NCBI RefSeq assembly: GCF_003148775.1
Contig: NZ_QGGW01000006.1
Coordinates: 124,001 to 188,000 of the forward strand
Origin: Roseicyclus mahoneyensis
Lineage (GTDB): Bacteria > Pseudomonadota > Alphaproteobacteria > Rhodobacterales > Rhodobacteraceae
Reading direction: 5' to 3'
DNA length: 64,000 nt
Shown piece by piece: positions 8,459 to 17,972 of the stretch. Below the pieces are notes generated by a model. That model did no database searches, was not told where the DNA came from, and saw only the letters and a list, made by a program, of their open reading frames with translations. Position 1 is the stretch's first letter, and each line of letters opens with the position of its first letter. The position numbers and the translations under genes were made by a program.

Positions 8459-11023
8459 ATGTCCCGCTACGACCCCGCGACGCTGGAACCGAAATGGCAA
8501 CAGGCCTGGGCCGAGGCAGGCACCTTCGTCGCCAGACGGTCAGCGGACCGCCCGAAATACTATGTGCTCGAGATGTTTCCCTATCCGTCGGGGCGCATCC
8601 ATATCGGGCATGTGCGCAACTACACGATGGGTGACGTGATCGCGCGCTACAAGCTGGCCAAGGGGTTCAACGTGCTGCACCCGATGGGCTTCGACGCCTT
8701 CGGGATGCCGGCCGAGAACGCCGCGATTGCGTCGGGCGGCCATCCCGCCGACTGGACCTATGCCAATATCGACACGATGGTCGCGCAGATGAAGCCGCTG
8801 GGATTCGGGCTGGACTGGACGCGCATGTTCGCCACCTGCGACGTGGAATATTACGGTCAGCAGCAAGCGCTGTTTCTCGATTTCCTCGAAAAGGGTCTGG
8901 TCTACCGCAAGAACGCGGTGGTGAACTGGGACCCGGTCGACATGACGGTTCTGGCCAACGAGCAGGTGATCGACGGCAAAGGCTGGCGATCCGGCGCGGA
9001 TGTGGAACGGCGCGAGCTGACGCAATGGTTCTTCAAGATCTCCGATTTCTCGGGCGAATTGCTGGATGCGCTGGACGGGCTTGACGACTGGCCGGCCAAG
9101 GTCAAGCTGATGCAGGCCAACTGGATTGGCCGGTCACGCGGATTGCAATTCGCATTTGGCCTCGCCACGCCGACGAAAACCCACGACCGGGTCGAGGTCT
9201 ACACCACGCGACCCGACACGCTGCTGGGCGCAAGCTTCATCGGCATCTCGCCCGACCACCCCATCGCGAAAGAGCTTGAGGCCCATGACCCCGCCGTCGC
9301 CGCCTTCTGCGCCGAGGCGCGCAAGGGCGGCACCACCGAGGAGGCCATCGAAAAGGCCGAGAAGCTGGGCTTCGACACCGGCCTGCGCGTGCGCCATCCC
9401 TTTGACACCGCGTGGGAATTGCCGGTCTGGATCGCCAATTTCATCTTGATGGATTACGGCACCGGCGCGATCTTCGGATGCCCGGCCCATGACCAGCGCG
9501 ACCTCGATTTCGCGCGCAAATATGACCTGCCCGTCATCTCGACCTTCGTGCCGCTGTCGGGCGATCATGTGCTGCCCGAGGACGGCGGCGCGGCCTATGT
9601 CCCGCCCAAACCCGAAAATGTGCGCTGGACGTTGCCCTTCAACTGGCCCGAAGAGGCGACCGGCGAACAGGCCGTGGATGCCGCCATTGCCTTTTGCGAG
9701 GCAAAAGGCGTCGGGCAAGGAGTGACCAAGTTCCGCCTGCGCGATTGGGGCCTGTCGCGCCAGCGCTACTGGGGCTGCCCGATTCCCGTGGTGCATTGCG
9801 AGGATTGCGGCGTCGTACCCGAGAAAAAGGAAAACCTGCCGATCGAATTGCCGCGCGACGTGACGCTCGACATTCCAGGCAACCCGCTGGATCGCCACCC
9901 GACGTGGCGCGACTGCACCTGTCCACGCTGTGGCAAACCCGCGAAGCGTGAAACCGACACGATGGATACCTTCGTCGATTCGTCGTGGTATTTCGCCCGC
10001 TTCACCGCGCCCCATGCCAAGACGCCTACCGACATGGCCGAGGCCGCCTACTGGATGAACGTCGACCAGTATATCGGCGGCATCGAGCATGCGATTCTGC
10101 ACCTGCTCTATTCCCGCTTCTTCGCGCGGGCGATGCAGATTTGCGGCCACCTGCCCGAGACCGCCATCGAGCCCTTCGACGCGCTCTTCACGCAAGGGAT
10201 GGTGACGCATGCGATATACCAGACGAAGGACGCGAACGGCCGCCCGGTCTACCACTACCCCGAGGAGGTGGATCTGCGCGACGGCCGCGGCTTCCTCAAG
10301 GACGGGCGCGAGGTGCAGATCATCCCCTCGGCCAAGATGTCGAAATCGAAAAACAACGTTGTCGACCCGGTCGCCATCATCGCCCAATACGGTGCCGACA
10401 CCGCGCGCTGGTTCGTGCTGTCCGACAGCCCGCCCGAGCGCGACGTGGAATGGACAGCCTCCGGCGCCGAGGCGACAGCCAAGCACCTTGCCCGCGTCCA
10501 CCGCATCGCCAGCGACATCGCCACCTCTGATGCCGCGCCGAACGAGGCGGACGAGGCGCTCTTGCGCGAGATGCACAAGGCGATCTTTGACGTGACCAAC
10601 GGCATCGAGAGCTTTGGCTTCAACGCGGCCATCGCCAAGCTCTACGCATTCACCAACAGCTTGCAGAAATCGACCGCCGGAGCCGGAGCCAAACGGCAGG
10701 CCGCCCTGACGCTGGCGCAGCTCATGTCGCCCATGACCCCCCATCTGGCCGAGGAAATCTGGGCCCTGCTGGGGGGCGAGGCCCTGATCGCCAAGGCGCA
10801 CTGGCCCGTGGCCGATGAGGCGATGCTGATCTCTGACACGGTCACCTTGCCGATCCAGATCAACGGCAAGCGTCGCTCGGAAATCACCGTGCCGCGCGAC
10901 ATGGTCAAGGAAGAGGTTGAAAAACTCGCGCTGGCCGACGACGCTGTGGTCAAGGCGCTGGCGGGGGGCCAGCCCAAGAAACTCATCGTCGTCCCGGGCC
11001 GGATCGTGAATGTCGTCGTCTGA
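8459..11023 (+). CDS. leuS: Leucyl-tRNA synthetase
   Basis: 854-residue class I aminoacyl-tRNA synthetase that charges tRNA-Leu. The start [14 protein letters not shown] is the normal family start; an upstream in-frame ATG is rejected because its translation lacks homology. HIGH motif at residues 48-51, the CP1 editing domain in the middle, WYFARF-type catalytic segment, and KMSKS at 626-630. Length is as expected. Its 3' end overlaps lptE by 14 bp, so leuS, lptE, holA and a GST gene form one operon. Confidence 0.98.
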   Translation: MSRYDPATLEPKWQQAWAEAGTFVARRSADRPKYYVLEMFPYPSGRIHIGHVRNYTMGDVIARYKLAKGFNVLHPMGFDAFGMPAENAAIASGGHPADWTYANIDTMVAQMKPLGFGLDWTRMFATCDVEYYGQQQALFLDFLEKGLVYRKNAVVNWDPVDMTVLANEQVIDGKGWRSGADVERRELTQWFFKISDFSGELLDALDGLDDWPAKVKLMQANWIGRSRGLQFAFGLATPTKTHDRVEVYTTRPDTLLGASFIGISPDHPIAKELEAHDPAVAAFCAEARKGGTTEEAIEKAEKLGFDTGLRVRHPFDTAWELPVWIANFILMDYGTGAIFGCPAHDQRDLDFARKYDLPVISTFVPLSGDHVLPEDGGAAYVPPKPENVRWTLPFNWPEEATGEQAVDAAIAFCEAKGVGQGVTKFRLRDWGLSRQRYWGCPIPVVHCEDCGVVPEKKENLPIELPRDVTLDIPGNPLDRHPTWRDCTCPRCGKPAKRETDTMDTFVDSSWYFARFTAPHAKTPTDMAEAAYWMNVDQYIGGIEHAILHLLYSRFFARAMQICGHLPETAIEPFDALFTQGMVTHAIYQTKDANGRPVYHYPEEVDLRDGRGFLKDGREVQIIPSAKMSKSKNNVVDPVAIIAQYGADTARWFVLSDSPPERDVEWTASGAEATAKHLARVHRIASDIATSDAAPNEADEALLREMHKAIFDVTNGIESFGFNAAIAKLYAFTNSLQKSTAGAGAKRQAALTLAQLMSPMTPHLAEEIWALLGGEALIAKAHWPVADEAMLISDTVTLPIQINGKRRSEITVPRDMVKEEVEKLALADDAVVKALAGGQPKKLIVVPGRIVNVVV

Positions 11024-11501
11024 CCGCCGCACCCTCTTGAGGCTTTTGGCCGTGCTGCCGCTTGCGGCCTGCGGCTTCACGCCGGTCTATGGGCCGCAGG
11101 GCGCGGGGATCGCGCTGCGTGACCGACTGCGGATCGAGCCGCCCGACACCCGCGAAGGCTTCGTGTTGGTCGCACGCCTTGAAGATCGGCTGGGTCGCGC
11201 CACTGCGCCGACCCATGTCCTGACCTGGGACATCACGAGATCGCAACGCGATCTGGCGATCACCGGCACCAATGCCATCACACGGATCAACCTGGCCGGT
11301 ACGCTGTCCTTTCGCGTGACCGAGGCCGCCACCGACACGCAGGTGCAGGCAGGCTCGGTCTCCACCTTCACCGCCTATTCGACCACCGGCTCGCCGGTCT
11401 CGACCGCGGCCGCCCGCCGCGACGCCGAGGACCGGCTGATGGTGGCGCTGGCCGATCAACTGGTGTCGCGCCTGCTGGCCGGCGCGGCCGCCTGGGCATG
11501 A
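11010..11501 (+). CDS. lptE: LPS-assembly lipoprotein LptE
   Basis: 163-residue outer-membrane lipoprotein that plugs LptD for LPS insertion. The signal is [21 protein letters not shown] with lipobox LAAC; the mature part begins CGFTPVYG, the hallmark start of alphaproteobacterial LptE. The frame overlaps leuS by 14 bp and holA by 4 bp. The leuS-lptE-holA order is widely conserved. Confidence 0.93.
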   Translation: MSSSDRRTLLRLLAVLPLAACGFTPVYGPQGAGIALRDRLRIEPPDTREGFVLVARLEDRLGRATAPTHVLTWDITRSQRDLAITGTNAITRINLAGTLSFRVTEAATDTQVQAGSVSTFTAYSTTGSPVSTAAARRDAEDRLMVALADQLVSRLLAGAAAWA

Positions 11502-12529
11502 AGCTCGCCCCCCGCGACGTCGCGGTCTATGTGCGCCAGCCCGATCCAGCCTCGGCGGGGTGCCTGATCTTCGGCGATGACGCGATGCGTGTGGCGCTGC
11601 GTCGGCAGGAACTGCTCAAGAGCCTGCTGGGCGACGGCGCCGAAGAAGAAATGCGCCTGACCCGCCTTGCCGCCGCCGATCTGCGCGGCGACCCCGCCGC
11701 CCTTCTCGATGCGGTCAAGGCCGTGGGCTTCTTTCCCGGACCCCGCGCTGTCTTTGTCGAAGGCGCGACCGACGGGCTGGCGCCTGTCCTTGCCACCGCG
11801 CTGGCGGAGTGGCGCCCAGGCGACGCGCAGATCATCGTCGCCGCCGGCAAGCTCACCGCCGCCTCGGCGCTGCGCAAGCTCTTCGAGGGGCACAAGTCCG
11901 CCCGCGCTTGCGCGATCTACGACGAACCGCCGGGCCGCGCCGAGATCGAGGCGCTGCTGGCCGAGGCGGGCCTGCGCGACATCCCCCGCGACGCCATGGG
12001 CGATCTGGAGGCGCTGTCACGCGCGCTTCCGCCGGGCGATTTCCGCCAGACGATCGAGAAACTGGGCCTCTACAAACGCGGTGACACCACGCCCGTGGGA
12101 CCCGCCGACATCGCCGCCGTCGCCCCCCTGACGCTCGAGGCGGCGCTGGATGATGCGCTGAACGCCACCGCCGAGGCGGCCGAGGGCAGCATCGGCCCGA
12201 TCCTCGCCCGACTCTCCGGGCAAGGCGTCACGCCCGTGTCTCTTTGCATCGCGGCCACCCGCCATTTCCGCGCGCTGCACGCTGCCGCCTGCCACCCCGG
12301 CGGCCCGGCCGCGGGTCTTCAGGCGCAGCGCCCGCCGGTCTTCGGCCCTCGCCGCGACCGGATGCTGAAACAGGCGCAGGGCTGGGGCCGCGACAAGCTG
12401 GAAACCGCGCTCAGCCTGCTGGTCGAGACCGACCTGACCTTGCGCTCGGCGCAGAGCGCGCCACAGATGGCGCTGATGGAACGCACATTGATCCGGCTCG
12501 CCATGATGCCGGCACGGGGGAGACGATGA
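11498..12529 (+). CDS. holA: DNA polymerase III subunit delta
   Basis: 343-residue clamp-loader subunit that opens the beta sliding clamp. Sequence and length fit the HolA family: an N-terminal AAA+-like part beginning [18 protein letters not shown], a middle linker, and a helical C-terminal domain with RHFRALHAA and QPCACF-free GWGRDKLETALSLLVETD. It lacks a functional Walker A, as is normal for delta. Overlaps lptE by 4 bp and the next gene by 4 bp. Confidence 0.92.
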   Translation: MKLAPRDVAVYVRQPDPASAGCLIFGDDAMRVALRRQELLKSLLGDGAEEEMRLTRLAAADLRGDPAALLDAVKAVGFFPGPRAVFVEGATDGLAPVLATALAEWRPGDAQIIVAAGKLTAASALRKLFEGHKSARACAIYDEPPGRAEIEALLAEAGLRDIPRDAMGDLEALSRALPPGDFRQTIEKLGLYKRGDTTPVGPADIAAVAPLTLEAALDDALNATAEAAEGSIGPILARLSGQGVTPVSLCIAATRHFRALHAAACHPGGPAAGLQAQRPPVFGPRRDRMLKQAQGWGRDKLETALSLLVETDLTLRSAQSAPQMALMERTLIRLAMMPARGRR

Positions 12530-13125
12530 CCATGGGCTACACCCTGATCGGCGCGGTCAGAAGCCGCGCTTTCCGCGTGATGTGGATGCTGGAAGAACTG
12601 GGGCTGGAGTACGAGCATGTCGACGCCGCCCCCCGCTCCGAGGAGGTCACCCGCATCAGCCCCGCAGGCAAGGTGCCGGTGCTCGTGGCCGATGGCGTGC
12701 CGATCACGGATTCGGTGGCGATCATGACCTACCTCGCCGACCGTCACGCGGCGCTGACCTTTGCGCCCGGCACGCTCGATCGCGCCCGGCAGGACAGCCT
12801 CACGCACATGATCCTCGATGAGTTCGACGCGACACTTTGGACGGCCGCAAAACACAGCTTCGTCCTGCCCGAGGAACACCGCGTGCCTGCGATCAAGGAC
12901 AGCCTGCAGTGGGAGTTTGCCCGCGCGCAGAGAAGTCTTGTAGCCCGCATGGCCGAGGACGGCCCATTCCTGATGGGCGACACGATGACCATCGCCGACA
13001 TCTTGCTGGCCCATTGTGGCGGCTGGGCGATCAACGCGAAATTCCCGATCACGGAACCGCGCCTGCGCGACCACATCGCCATGATGCGCGACCGCCCCGC
13101 CTTTCACCGCGCCATGGGGGCATGA
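12526..13125 (+). CDS. Glutathione S-transferase family protein
   Basis: 199 residues with an N-terminal thioredoxin-like GST domain (YTLIGAVRSRAFRVMWMLEE), the SPAGKVPVLV cis-proline segment and a DS-turn (ITDSVAIMTYLAD), then an all-helical C-terminal domain with GDTMTIADILLAHC. The start overlaps the holA stop (ATGA). The substrate is not predictable. It is a different branch from the GST-like protein at 2210-2815. Confidence 0.88.
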   Translation: MTMGYTLIGAVRSRAFRVMWMLEELGLEYEHVDAAPRSEEVTRISPAGKVPVLVADGVPITDSVAIMTYLADRHAALTFAPGTLDRARQDSLTHMILDEFDATLWTAAKHSFVLPEEHRVPAIKDSLQWEFARAQRSLVARMAEDGPFLMGDTMTIADILLAHCGGWAINAKFPITEPRLRDHIAMMRDRPAFHRAMGA

Positions 13126-13249
13126 CAGGGCAGCGCGCCACCTCGCGGCCCCCCTTCTGTGGTTCCAAAACATCCTGAAAGAACAGCCAAAGCCCTTGGG
13201 GATCGGCATTGGAACACCATTGGTCGGGGTGACAATGGCGATGCCCGCA

Positions 13250-14464
13250 CTACCGCCCCCACATTGCCGCATGCCGCCCGGCCCATAGCCCTGTCGCCAG
13301 ACAGCCGGTGATCAGATAGCCGCCCGTCGGCGCTTCCCAGTCCAGCATCTCGCCCGCGACGAACACGCCCGGCAGAGCGCGCAGCATCAGCCCGTCATCC
13401 ACCGCGCCGCGTGTGACACCCCCGGCGGTCGAGATCGCCTCGTCCATCGGACGCGGGCCTGCATGGCGAATCTCCAGCCCTTTGAGCAACCGCGCCAAAG
13501 CCATCCCCTCGGGCAGGGGCCGCCCGAATTCCTGCAGCAGCGCGCGCTTGACCGGGTCAAGCTTCAATGCCTTTTCCAGATGCTGGGCAAGCGTCCGCTT
13601 GCCCGGCCGCGCCACGATCCGCCGTGCGACCTCGTCCATTGGAAGATCCGGCAGGAGATCGACAATCAAGGACGCCCCGTCGCGCACATCGGCCGCCACC
13701 GCATAGATGCCGCCGCCCTCGACACCCCGGGCCGAGACGACGAATTCCCCGCGGTGCCAGCGCCCGCCCCCGTCGCGGAGCGCCACGCCCTTGACCGGCA
13801 GGCCGAAGACCGGGTGCATATGCACCGACCATGCCACCACGAACCCCATGTTCGCGGGTCGGAACGGCGCGATCTCGACGCCGTGCTCCACCAGCAAGCC
13901 GGCCCAGGCCCCGTCCGACCCCAACCGCGCCCAGCTTGCCCCGCCCAGCGCAAGCACCACCACGCGCGGGGCCAGCGCACGTTCCCCCTGCGCCGTCGCA
14001 AAGACCCAGTTCGCCCCGTCCCGGCCAAGCCAACGCCAGCCCGTCCGCACCTCCGCGCCGACGCGCCTGATCCACGCGCGCAAAAGCGGGCTGGCCTTCA
14101 TCGCCACCGGAAAAACCCGCCCCGACGATCCGGTGAACACCGGCTGACCCAATCCCTCGGCCCAGTTCTTCACCGTCTCGGGCCCCATCTCCGCCAGCAT
14201 CGGCGCAAGCCACGCCGCCGCCCCGCCATAGGCCGACACAAAGGCCCCCGCATCCTCGTCCTTGGTCAGATTCAGCCCCGATTTCCCTGCCATCAGGAAC
14301 TTGCGCCCGACCGATGGCTTGCCCTCGGCCAGCACGACCGACCGCCCCGCGCGCGCCAGAACCTCGGCCGCCATCAGCCCGGCGGGCCCCGACCCGATCA
14401 CCAGCGCGTCGACCGCTTCCGCCCCCTTGCCCTCCGCTGCGCCCGCGCCAGCTTCACCCGCCAT
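13250..14464 (-). CDS. NAD(P)/FAD-dependent oxidoreductase (HI0933/BaiN-like flavoprotein)
   Basis: 404-residue flavoprotein. The dinucleotide-binding motif VIGSGPAGLMAAEVLARAG lies near residue 22, followed by GRKFLMAGKSGLNLTK, typical of the HI0933/YhiN group. Near the C-terminus are TAGGV and VFVAGEMLDWEAPTGGY with GCLATG, the second FAD contact. Reaction unknown. The ATG chosen at 14464 shares two bases with the ATG of the divergent HNH gene; an ATG 5 codons further upstream is possible. Confidence 0.88.
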   Translation of the reverse strand: MAGEAGAGAAEGKGAEAVDALVIGSGPAGLMAAEVLARAGRSVVLAEGKPSVGRKFLMAGKSGLNLTKDEDAGAFVSAYGGAAAWLAPMLAEMGPETVKNWAEGLGQPVFTGSSGRVFPVAMKASPLLRAWIRRVGAEVRTGWRWLGRDGANWVFATAQGERALAPRVVVLALGGASWARLGSDGAWAGLLVEHGVEIAPFRPANMGFVVAWSVHMHPVFGLPVKGVALRDGGGRWHRGEFVVSARGVEGGGIYAVAADVRDGASLIVDLLPDLPMDEVARRIVARPGKRTLAQHLEKALKLDPVKRALLQEFGRPLPEGMALARLLKGLEIRHAGPRPMDEAISTAGGVTRGAVDDGLMLRALPGVFVAGEMLDWEAPTGGYLITGCLATGLWAGRHAAMWGR

Positions 14465-14768
14465 GACCGACCTGCCCATCTGCCCCCTGTGCCTGCGCCC
14501 GATCCCGCCCGGCGCCAAGCAAAGCCTGCATCACCTGATCCCCAAACTGCGCGGCGGCAAGGGCGGGCCCACGGTTCTGTTGCACCAGATCTGCCACAAT
14601 GAAATCCACGCCACCCTGTCCGAGGCGGAACTGGCCCGAAGCTACACCACCCCCGATGCTCTGCGCGCCCATCCGCGCCTTGCTATCTTCTTCGACTGGG
14701 TGGCCAAACGCCCGCCCGACTTTCATTCCAAGACCCCCGGCGGGCGGCGCGGCTGGAAACGGCGCTAA
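14463..14768 (+). CDS. Small HNH-motif protein
   Basis: 101 residues. CPLC near the N-terminus, then LHHLIPKLRGG, LLHQICHNEIHA: an HNH-type metal finger with the usual His-His / Asn / His pattern and zinc cysteines. HNH proteins of this size are common in alphaproteobacterial chromosomes outside phages; role unknown, nuclease activity unproven. Its start overlaps the start of the divergent flavoprotein and its stop overlaps the stop of the convergent crotonase, so it is fully boxed in by neighbours on the other strand. Confidence 0.82.
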   Translation: MTDLPICPLCLRPIPPGAKQSLHHLIPKLRGGKGGPTVLLHQICHNEIHATLSEAELARSYTTPDALRAHPRLAIFFDWVAKRPPDFHSKTPGGRRGWKRR

Positions 14769-15391
14769 CGCCCGTCGCACATCGCCTTGATCCGATGCAG
14801 CACCGGCAGGTTGCCCGCCAGCGCATCGCTTGCGATGTCGTGCGCCTGGTCCATCAGGTGCTCGGGCAAGGTGATCCGGTCGATCAGGCCAAAACCCAGC
14901 GCCTCGTCCGCGGTCAGTTTCTGCCCGCCCAGCAGCAGCAGCTTGGCGCGGGCGGGCCCCATCAGCGCCACCAACCGCCCCGGGTCCGAGGGTTGCGGCA
15001 AGAAGCCCAGCTTGGCCACCGGGTAGAAGAACCGCGCCTGCGGCACCGCAATGCGCAGATCGCAGGCCAGCGCCATGCCAAAGGCACCGCCCGCCAGCGT
15101 CCCGTTGAGCGCCGCGATCGTCAGGCAGGGCAAGCCCGCGATCGCGCCCGACACCTGTTCCCACAGGGGCGAGGTAGCCAGCCCTGCCCGCGCTTCGTCC
15201 AGATCGGCACCGGCGGAAAAAACCTTGTCGCCCGCGCCTGTCACGATAAGCGCGCGGATCTGCGGATCGAGGCTGGCCTCCGTCACGATCTCGGCCAACC
15301 GCGACAGCATCGCGGCGGTCAACGAATTGGCCTTGTCCGGCCGGTTGAGCGTGACGGTCCAGAGGCCGTCCGCGGTCTGGCACTCGATCAT
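14765..15391 (-). CDS. Enoyl-CoA hydratase/isomerase (crotonase) family protein, atypical active site
   Basis: 208 residues, shorter than the usual 255-260. Crotonase features: FSAGADLDE with the first oxyanion-hole region, and NGTLAGGAFGMALACD with the second. Both classical hydratase glutamates are missing: the GGxxE position reads GGAFG, and the PE position (normally xPEvxLG) reads YPVAKLG. It is therefore probably not a standard hydratase. It overlaps the upstream SDR by 4 bp, suggesting a joint role in acyl-CoA or acid metabolism. Confidence 0.85.
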   Translation of the reverse strand: MIECQTADGLWTVTLNRPDKANSLTAAMLSRLAEIVTEASLDPQIRALIVTGAGDKVFSAGADLDEARAGLATSPLWEQVSGAIAGLPCLTIAALNGTLAGGAFGMALACDLRIAVPQARFFYPVAKLGFLPQPSDPGRLVALMGPARAKLLLLGGQKLTADEALGFGLIDRITLPEHLMDQAHDIASDALAGNLPVLHRIKAMCDGR

Positions 15392-16146
15392 CCGCCAACC
15401 CCGACGGCGGCGCGCACAGCAGGATCGCGCAGCGAGATGTCGTTGCCCAGCCAGCGGTCGGCATCAGGCCCGCACATCCAGACCAGCGCCTGCGCCGGCC
15501 ATTCGGGCGGGATGTGGTCGGACCAGTCCAGCTGGCTGACCGGGTTGACGCCCGAAGCCTTGATATCGCGCTGCATGTCGGTGGCCACCGTACCCGGCGA
15601 CAGGCCCAGCGCCCGGATGCCCTTGCCGCCCAGTTCCTTGTGCAGGCAGGCGGTGAACATCTTGGCCCCGGCCTTGGAGGAACAATAGGCGCTCCAGCCC
15701 TCCAACGCGTTGACGGCAGCACCCGAGCTGACGGTGATGATCGTGCCGCCGCCCGTGGACAGCATCAGCGGCACCGCCGCGCGGGCGCCGTGGAACACGC
15801 CCTTGAGGTTGATGTCGATGGCCTGATCCCAGGCGTCCGGATCGGCATCCATGATGGAAGCGATGGGCGTGATGACACCGGCATTGCCGATCAGCACATC
15901 GAGCCCGCCGAATGTCGTGACCGCCGCTGTCAGTGCCGTCTCGACCTCCCAGTAGCGGCTTACGTCGCAAGGCACGGCCAGCGCTGTTGGACCGATCTCG
16001 CCTGCAAGCCCCGCGATGGCGTCACGGTCGCGCGCCATCAAGACGACATTGGCCCCGGCCGCAGCAAAGGCCCGTGCGGCAGCAGCGCCGATTCCCCGGC
16101 TGGCACCCGTGATCGCCACGGTCTTGCCCTTCAGATCGACGGTCAT
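15388..16146 (-). CDS. Short-chain dehydrogenase/reductase (SDR)
   Basis: 252-residue classical SDR. The cofactor motif TGASRGIG starts near residue 14, then GNAG near 90, and catalytic Ser plus YCSSK (YxxxK) in the middle. The R in the first motif hints at NADP(H) preference. Substrate unknown. The stop overlaps the crotonase start by 4 bp, so the pair is one transcription unit. Confidence 0.92.
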   Translation of the reverse strand: MTVDLKGKTVAITGASRGIGAAAARAFAAAGANVVLMARDRDAIAGLAGEIGPTALAVPCDVSRYWEVETALTAAVTTFGGLDVLIGNAGVITPIASIMDADPDAWDQAIDINLKGVFHGARAAVPLMLSTGGGTIITVSSGAAVNALEGWSAYCSSKAGAKMFTACLHKELGGKGIRALGLSPGTVATDMQRDIKASGVNPVSQLDWSDHIPPEWPAQALVWMCGPDADRWLGNDISLRDPAVRAAVGVGG

Positions 16147-16213
16147 GGCTCAAGTCTCCCCTGTCTTTGCGGTTTCGTCCACAGTGCTAACGCCCCCCGG
16201 CGCGACCGGCCAG

Positions 16214-16246
16214 CCCCCGGATCGCCCCCGGATCGCCCCCGGATCG
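16214..16246. repeat. Three tandem copies of an 11-bp unit
   Basis: CCCCCGGATCG occurs three times head to tail with no mismatch, followed by a partial fourth copy. It lies in the 191-bp gap between the divergent SDR and the DUF2125 gene. Confidence 0.9.
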
Positions 16247-16337
16247 CCCGGAGTGGCAATGTCGGGCTATCCCCACTTGACCCGACCTGCCCGCCCCGCG
16301 AACATCCGGCTATCAGCTGTGCCCTTTTCAGACCCGG

Positions 16338-17852
16338 ATGGATCTCATGCCCAGACCCAAACTTCTTTCCATGACCATTTCCGCCATTGCCCTTTCACTT
16401 GCCTCTCCCGCACTGGCGGTGACAGCCGAAGAGCTTTGGGCCGAATGGCAGGCGCAGGCGACCGCGCTTGGCCAGACCATGACGGCCGCCGAAGTGGTGC
16501 CAGCCAGCGGCAGCCTGACGCTGCGGGGCTTCAGTTCCAGCTTCTCGGATGGCGAGGTTTCGACCGTTGGCCGTGTCGACGAGATCGTGATGACCGAGAA
16601 CGCGGATGGCAGCGTGGCCATCGACATGTCCGATGTCTACGCGATCACGATCAGCTTCACGGACTTGCCCGGTGATCCGCCGGTCAACATCGGCGTGAAC
16701 ATGATCATGCCCGACCTCGTCATGACCGCACGCGGTGATGTGGGCGCGCGCATCTACGACTATTCGGCCTCGCGTATCACCTTCGAGGAGGGGCCGATCA
16801 CGGGCGGCAACGGGATCCAGCCCACGATCGACATGACGATCGGGGTTGAAGACCTGACCGCGACCTACCAGGTCGATGGCACGAACCCCGAGAACATCGC
16901 CTATACCACCAGTTCCGAGATCGGGGGCATCGCGGGCGCCATCGACATCCTGCCGCCCCCGGACGAGGAGGGGCGGCTGAAACTGACCTTCGCGCTCGGG
17001 CCGACCAGCCTGACGGGGTCGGGGCAGTTGGGCAACCTTGCCGAACTGGCCAGCAACCCCGAGATCATGCCGACCGATTTCGACCTCAACGGTGACATCA
17101 CCTATGGCAGCGCCAGTTTCGAGATGACCTTCGAACATCCGACCGATGCCTTCAACGCCTTCGCCTCGAACGAAGGTGGCAGCCTGCGCACCGTGTTCTC
17201 GGAAAGCGCACTGGAATACCGGATCACCACGACCGGCAGCAGCAGCTACTTCGCCGGGGGCGGGTCCCCGGTGCCGATCGAATACAGCGTTGGCAGTGCC
17301 GAAATCGCGCTGCGCGTTCCGCTCGGCACGGCGACCGACCCGCAGCCGGTCGCCGCGCGGCTTGCCTTTCAGGACGTGGACGTTGGCGACGGTGTCTGGG
17401 CGATGGCCGATCCGGCGGCCAGCTTTCCGCGCGACCCGATCACCGTGATCGCCGATATCTCGGGCAATATTCGCGTGTTGACCGACTTGCTGCACCCTGA
17501 TGCCGCGGGCGCCGCGATGTTCGGGCAATCCCCGGCGGAGCTTGTGGACATGACCGTGAACGAATTGCGCGTCTCGGTCGGCGGTGCCACCCTATCGGGG
17601 TCGGGCAGTGCGACCTTTGCCCCCGGTCCGGTGCCCATGCCGGTCGGTTCGGTCGATCTGCAGCTGTCTGGCGGCAACGCGCTGCTTGACCGGCTGCAGG
17701 CCTCGGGGCTGGTGCCGATCGAGCAACTGGCGATGGCGCGCGGCCTCCTGGGCGCCTTCGCCCGGCCCGGTGCGACGCCCGACACGCTGGAATCCACGAT
17801 CCAGTTCACCGAAGGCGGCGGCATCACCGCCAACGGCGTGCCGCTGCAGTAA
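16338..17852 (+). CDS. DUF2125 family periplasmic/envelope protein
   Basis: 504 residues. A signal peptide ends near SLASPALA-VTAEELWAEWQ. The body is beta-rich with acidic, G/S/T-rich strands, and resembles the alphaproteobacterial DUF2125 family, whose role is unknown. The start could be the ATG at 16338 or the one at 16347 (MPRPK); both give the same signal. A strong terminator follows at 17870. Single-gene unit. Confidence 0.82.
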   Translation: MDLMPRPKLLSMTISAIALSLASPALAVTAEELWAEWQAQATALGQTMTAAEVVPASGSLTLRGFSSSFSDGEVSTVGRVDEIVMTENADGSVAIDMSDVYAITISFTDLPGDPPVNIGVNMIMPDLVMTARGDVGARIYDYSASRITFEEGPITGGNGIQPTIDMTIGVEDLTATYQVDGTNPENIAYTTSSEIGGIAGAIDILPPPDEEGRLKLTFALGPTSLTGSGQLGNLAELASNPEIMPTDFDLNGDITYGSASFEMTFEHPTDAFNAFASNEGGSLRTVFSESALEYRITTTGSSSYFAGGGSPVPIEYSVGSAEIALRVPLGTATDPQPVAARLAFQDVDVGDGVWAMADPAASFPRDPITVIADISGNIRVLTDLLHPDAAGAAMFGQSPAELVDMTVNELRVSVGGATLSGSGSATFAPGPVPMPVGSVDLQLSGGNALLDRLQASGLVPIEQLAMARGLLGAFARPGATPDTLESTIQFTEGGGITANGVPLQ

Positions 17853-17869
17853 CGGGCAGACCTTCCGCG

Positions 17870-17904
17870 AACCCCGTCCGTCGCGCGATCGCGGGCGGGG
17901 TTTC
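17870..17904 (+). terminator. Rho-independent terminator after the DUF2125 gene
   Basis: Long GC-rich hairpin: AACCCCG at 17870-17876 pairs with CGGGGTT at 17896-17902, and most inner bases also pair with G-T wobbles around loop CGAT; T's follow. It lies 17 bp after the stop. Confidence 0.8.
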
Positions 17905-17972
17905 GCATGCCTTGCGGCGGGACCCCGACAGCACTAGGTCCGGATGCAGACACAAAACAGAAAGCCGCCCGC

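Noticed and set aside
9134-11080. 648-codon open frame on the minus strand
   Set aside because: It lies fully opposite leuS, whose motifs are intact, and its translation is H/G/R-rich with no family features. Long antisense frames are common in GC-rich DNA.
14463-14768. Prophage or mobile origin for the HNH gene
   Set aside because: No integrase, capsid, terminase or repeat nearby, and composition looks like the neighbours; it appears to be an ordinary chromosomal gene.
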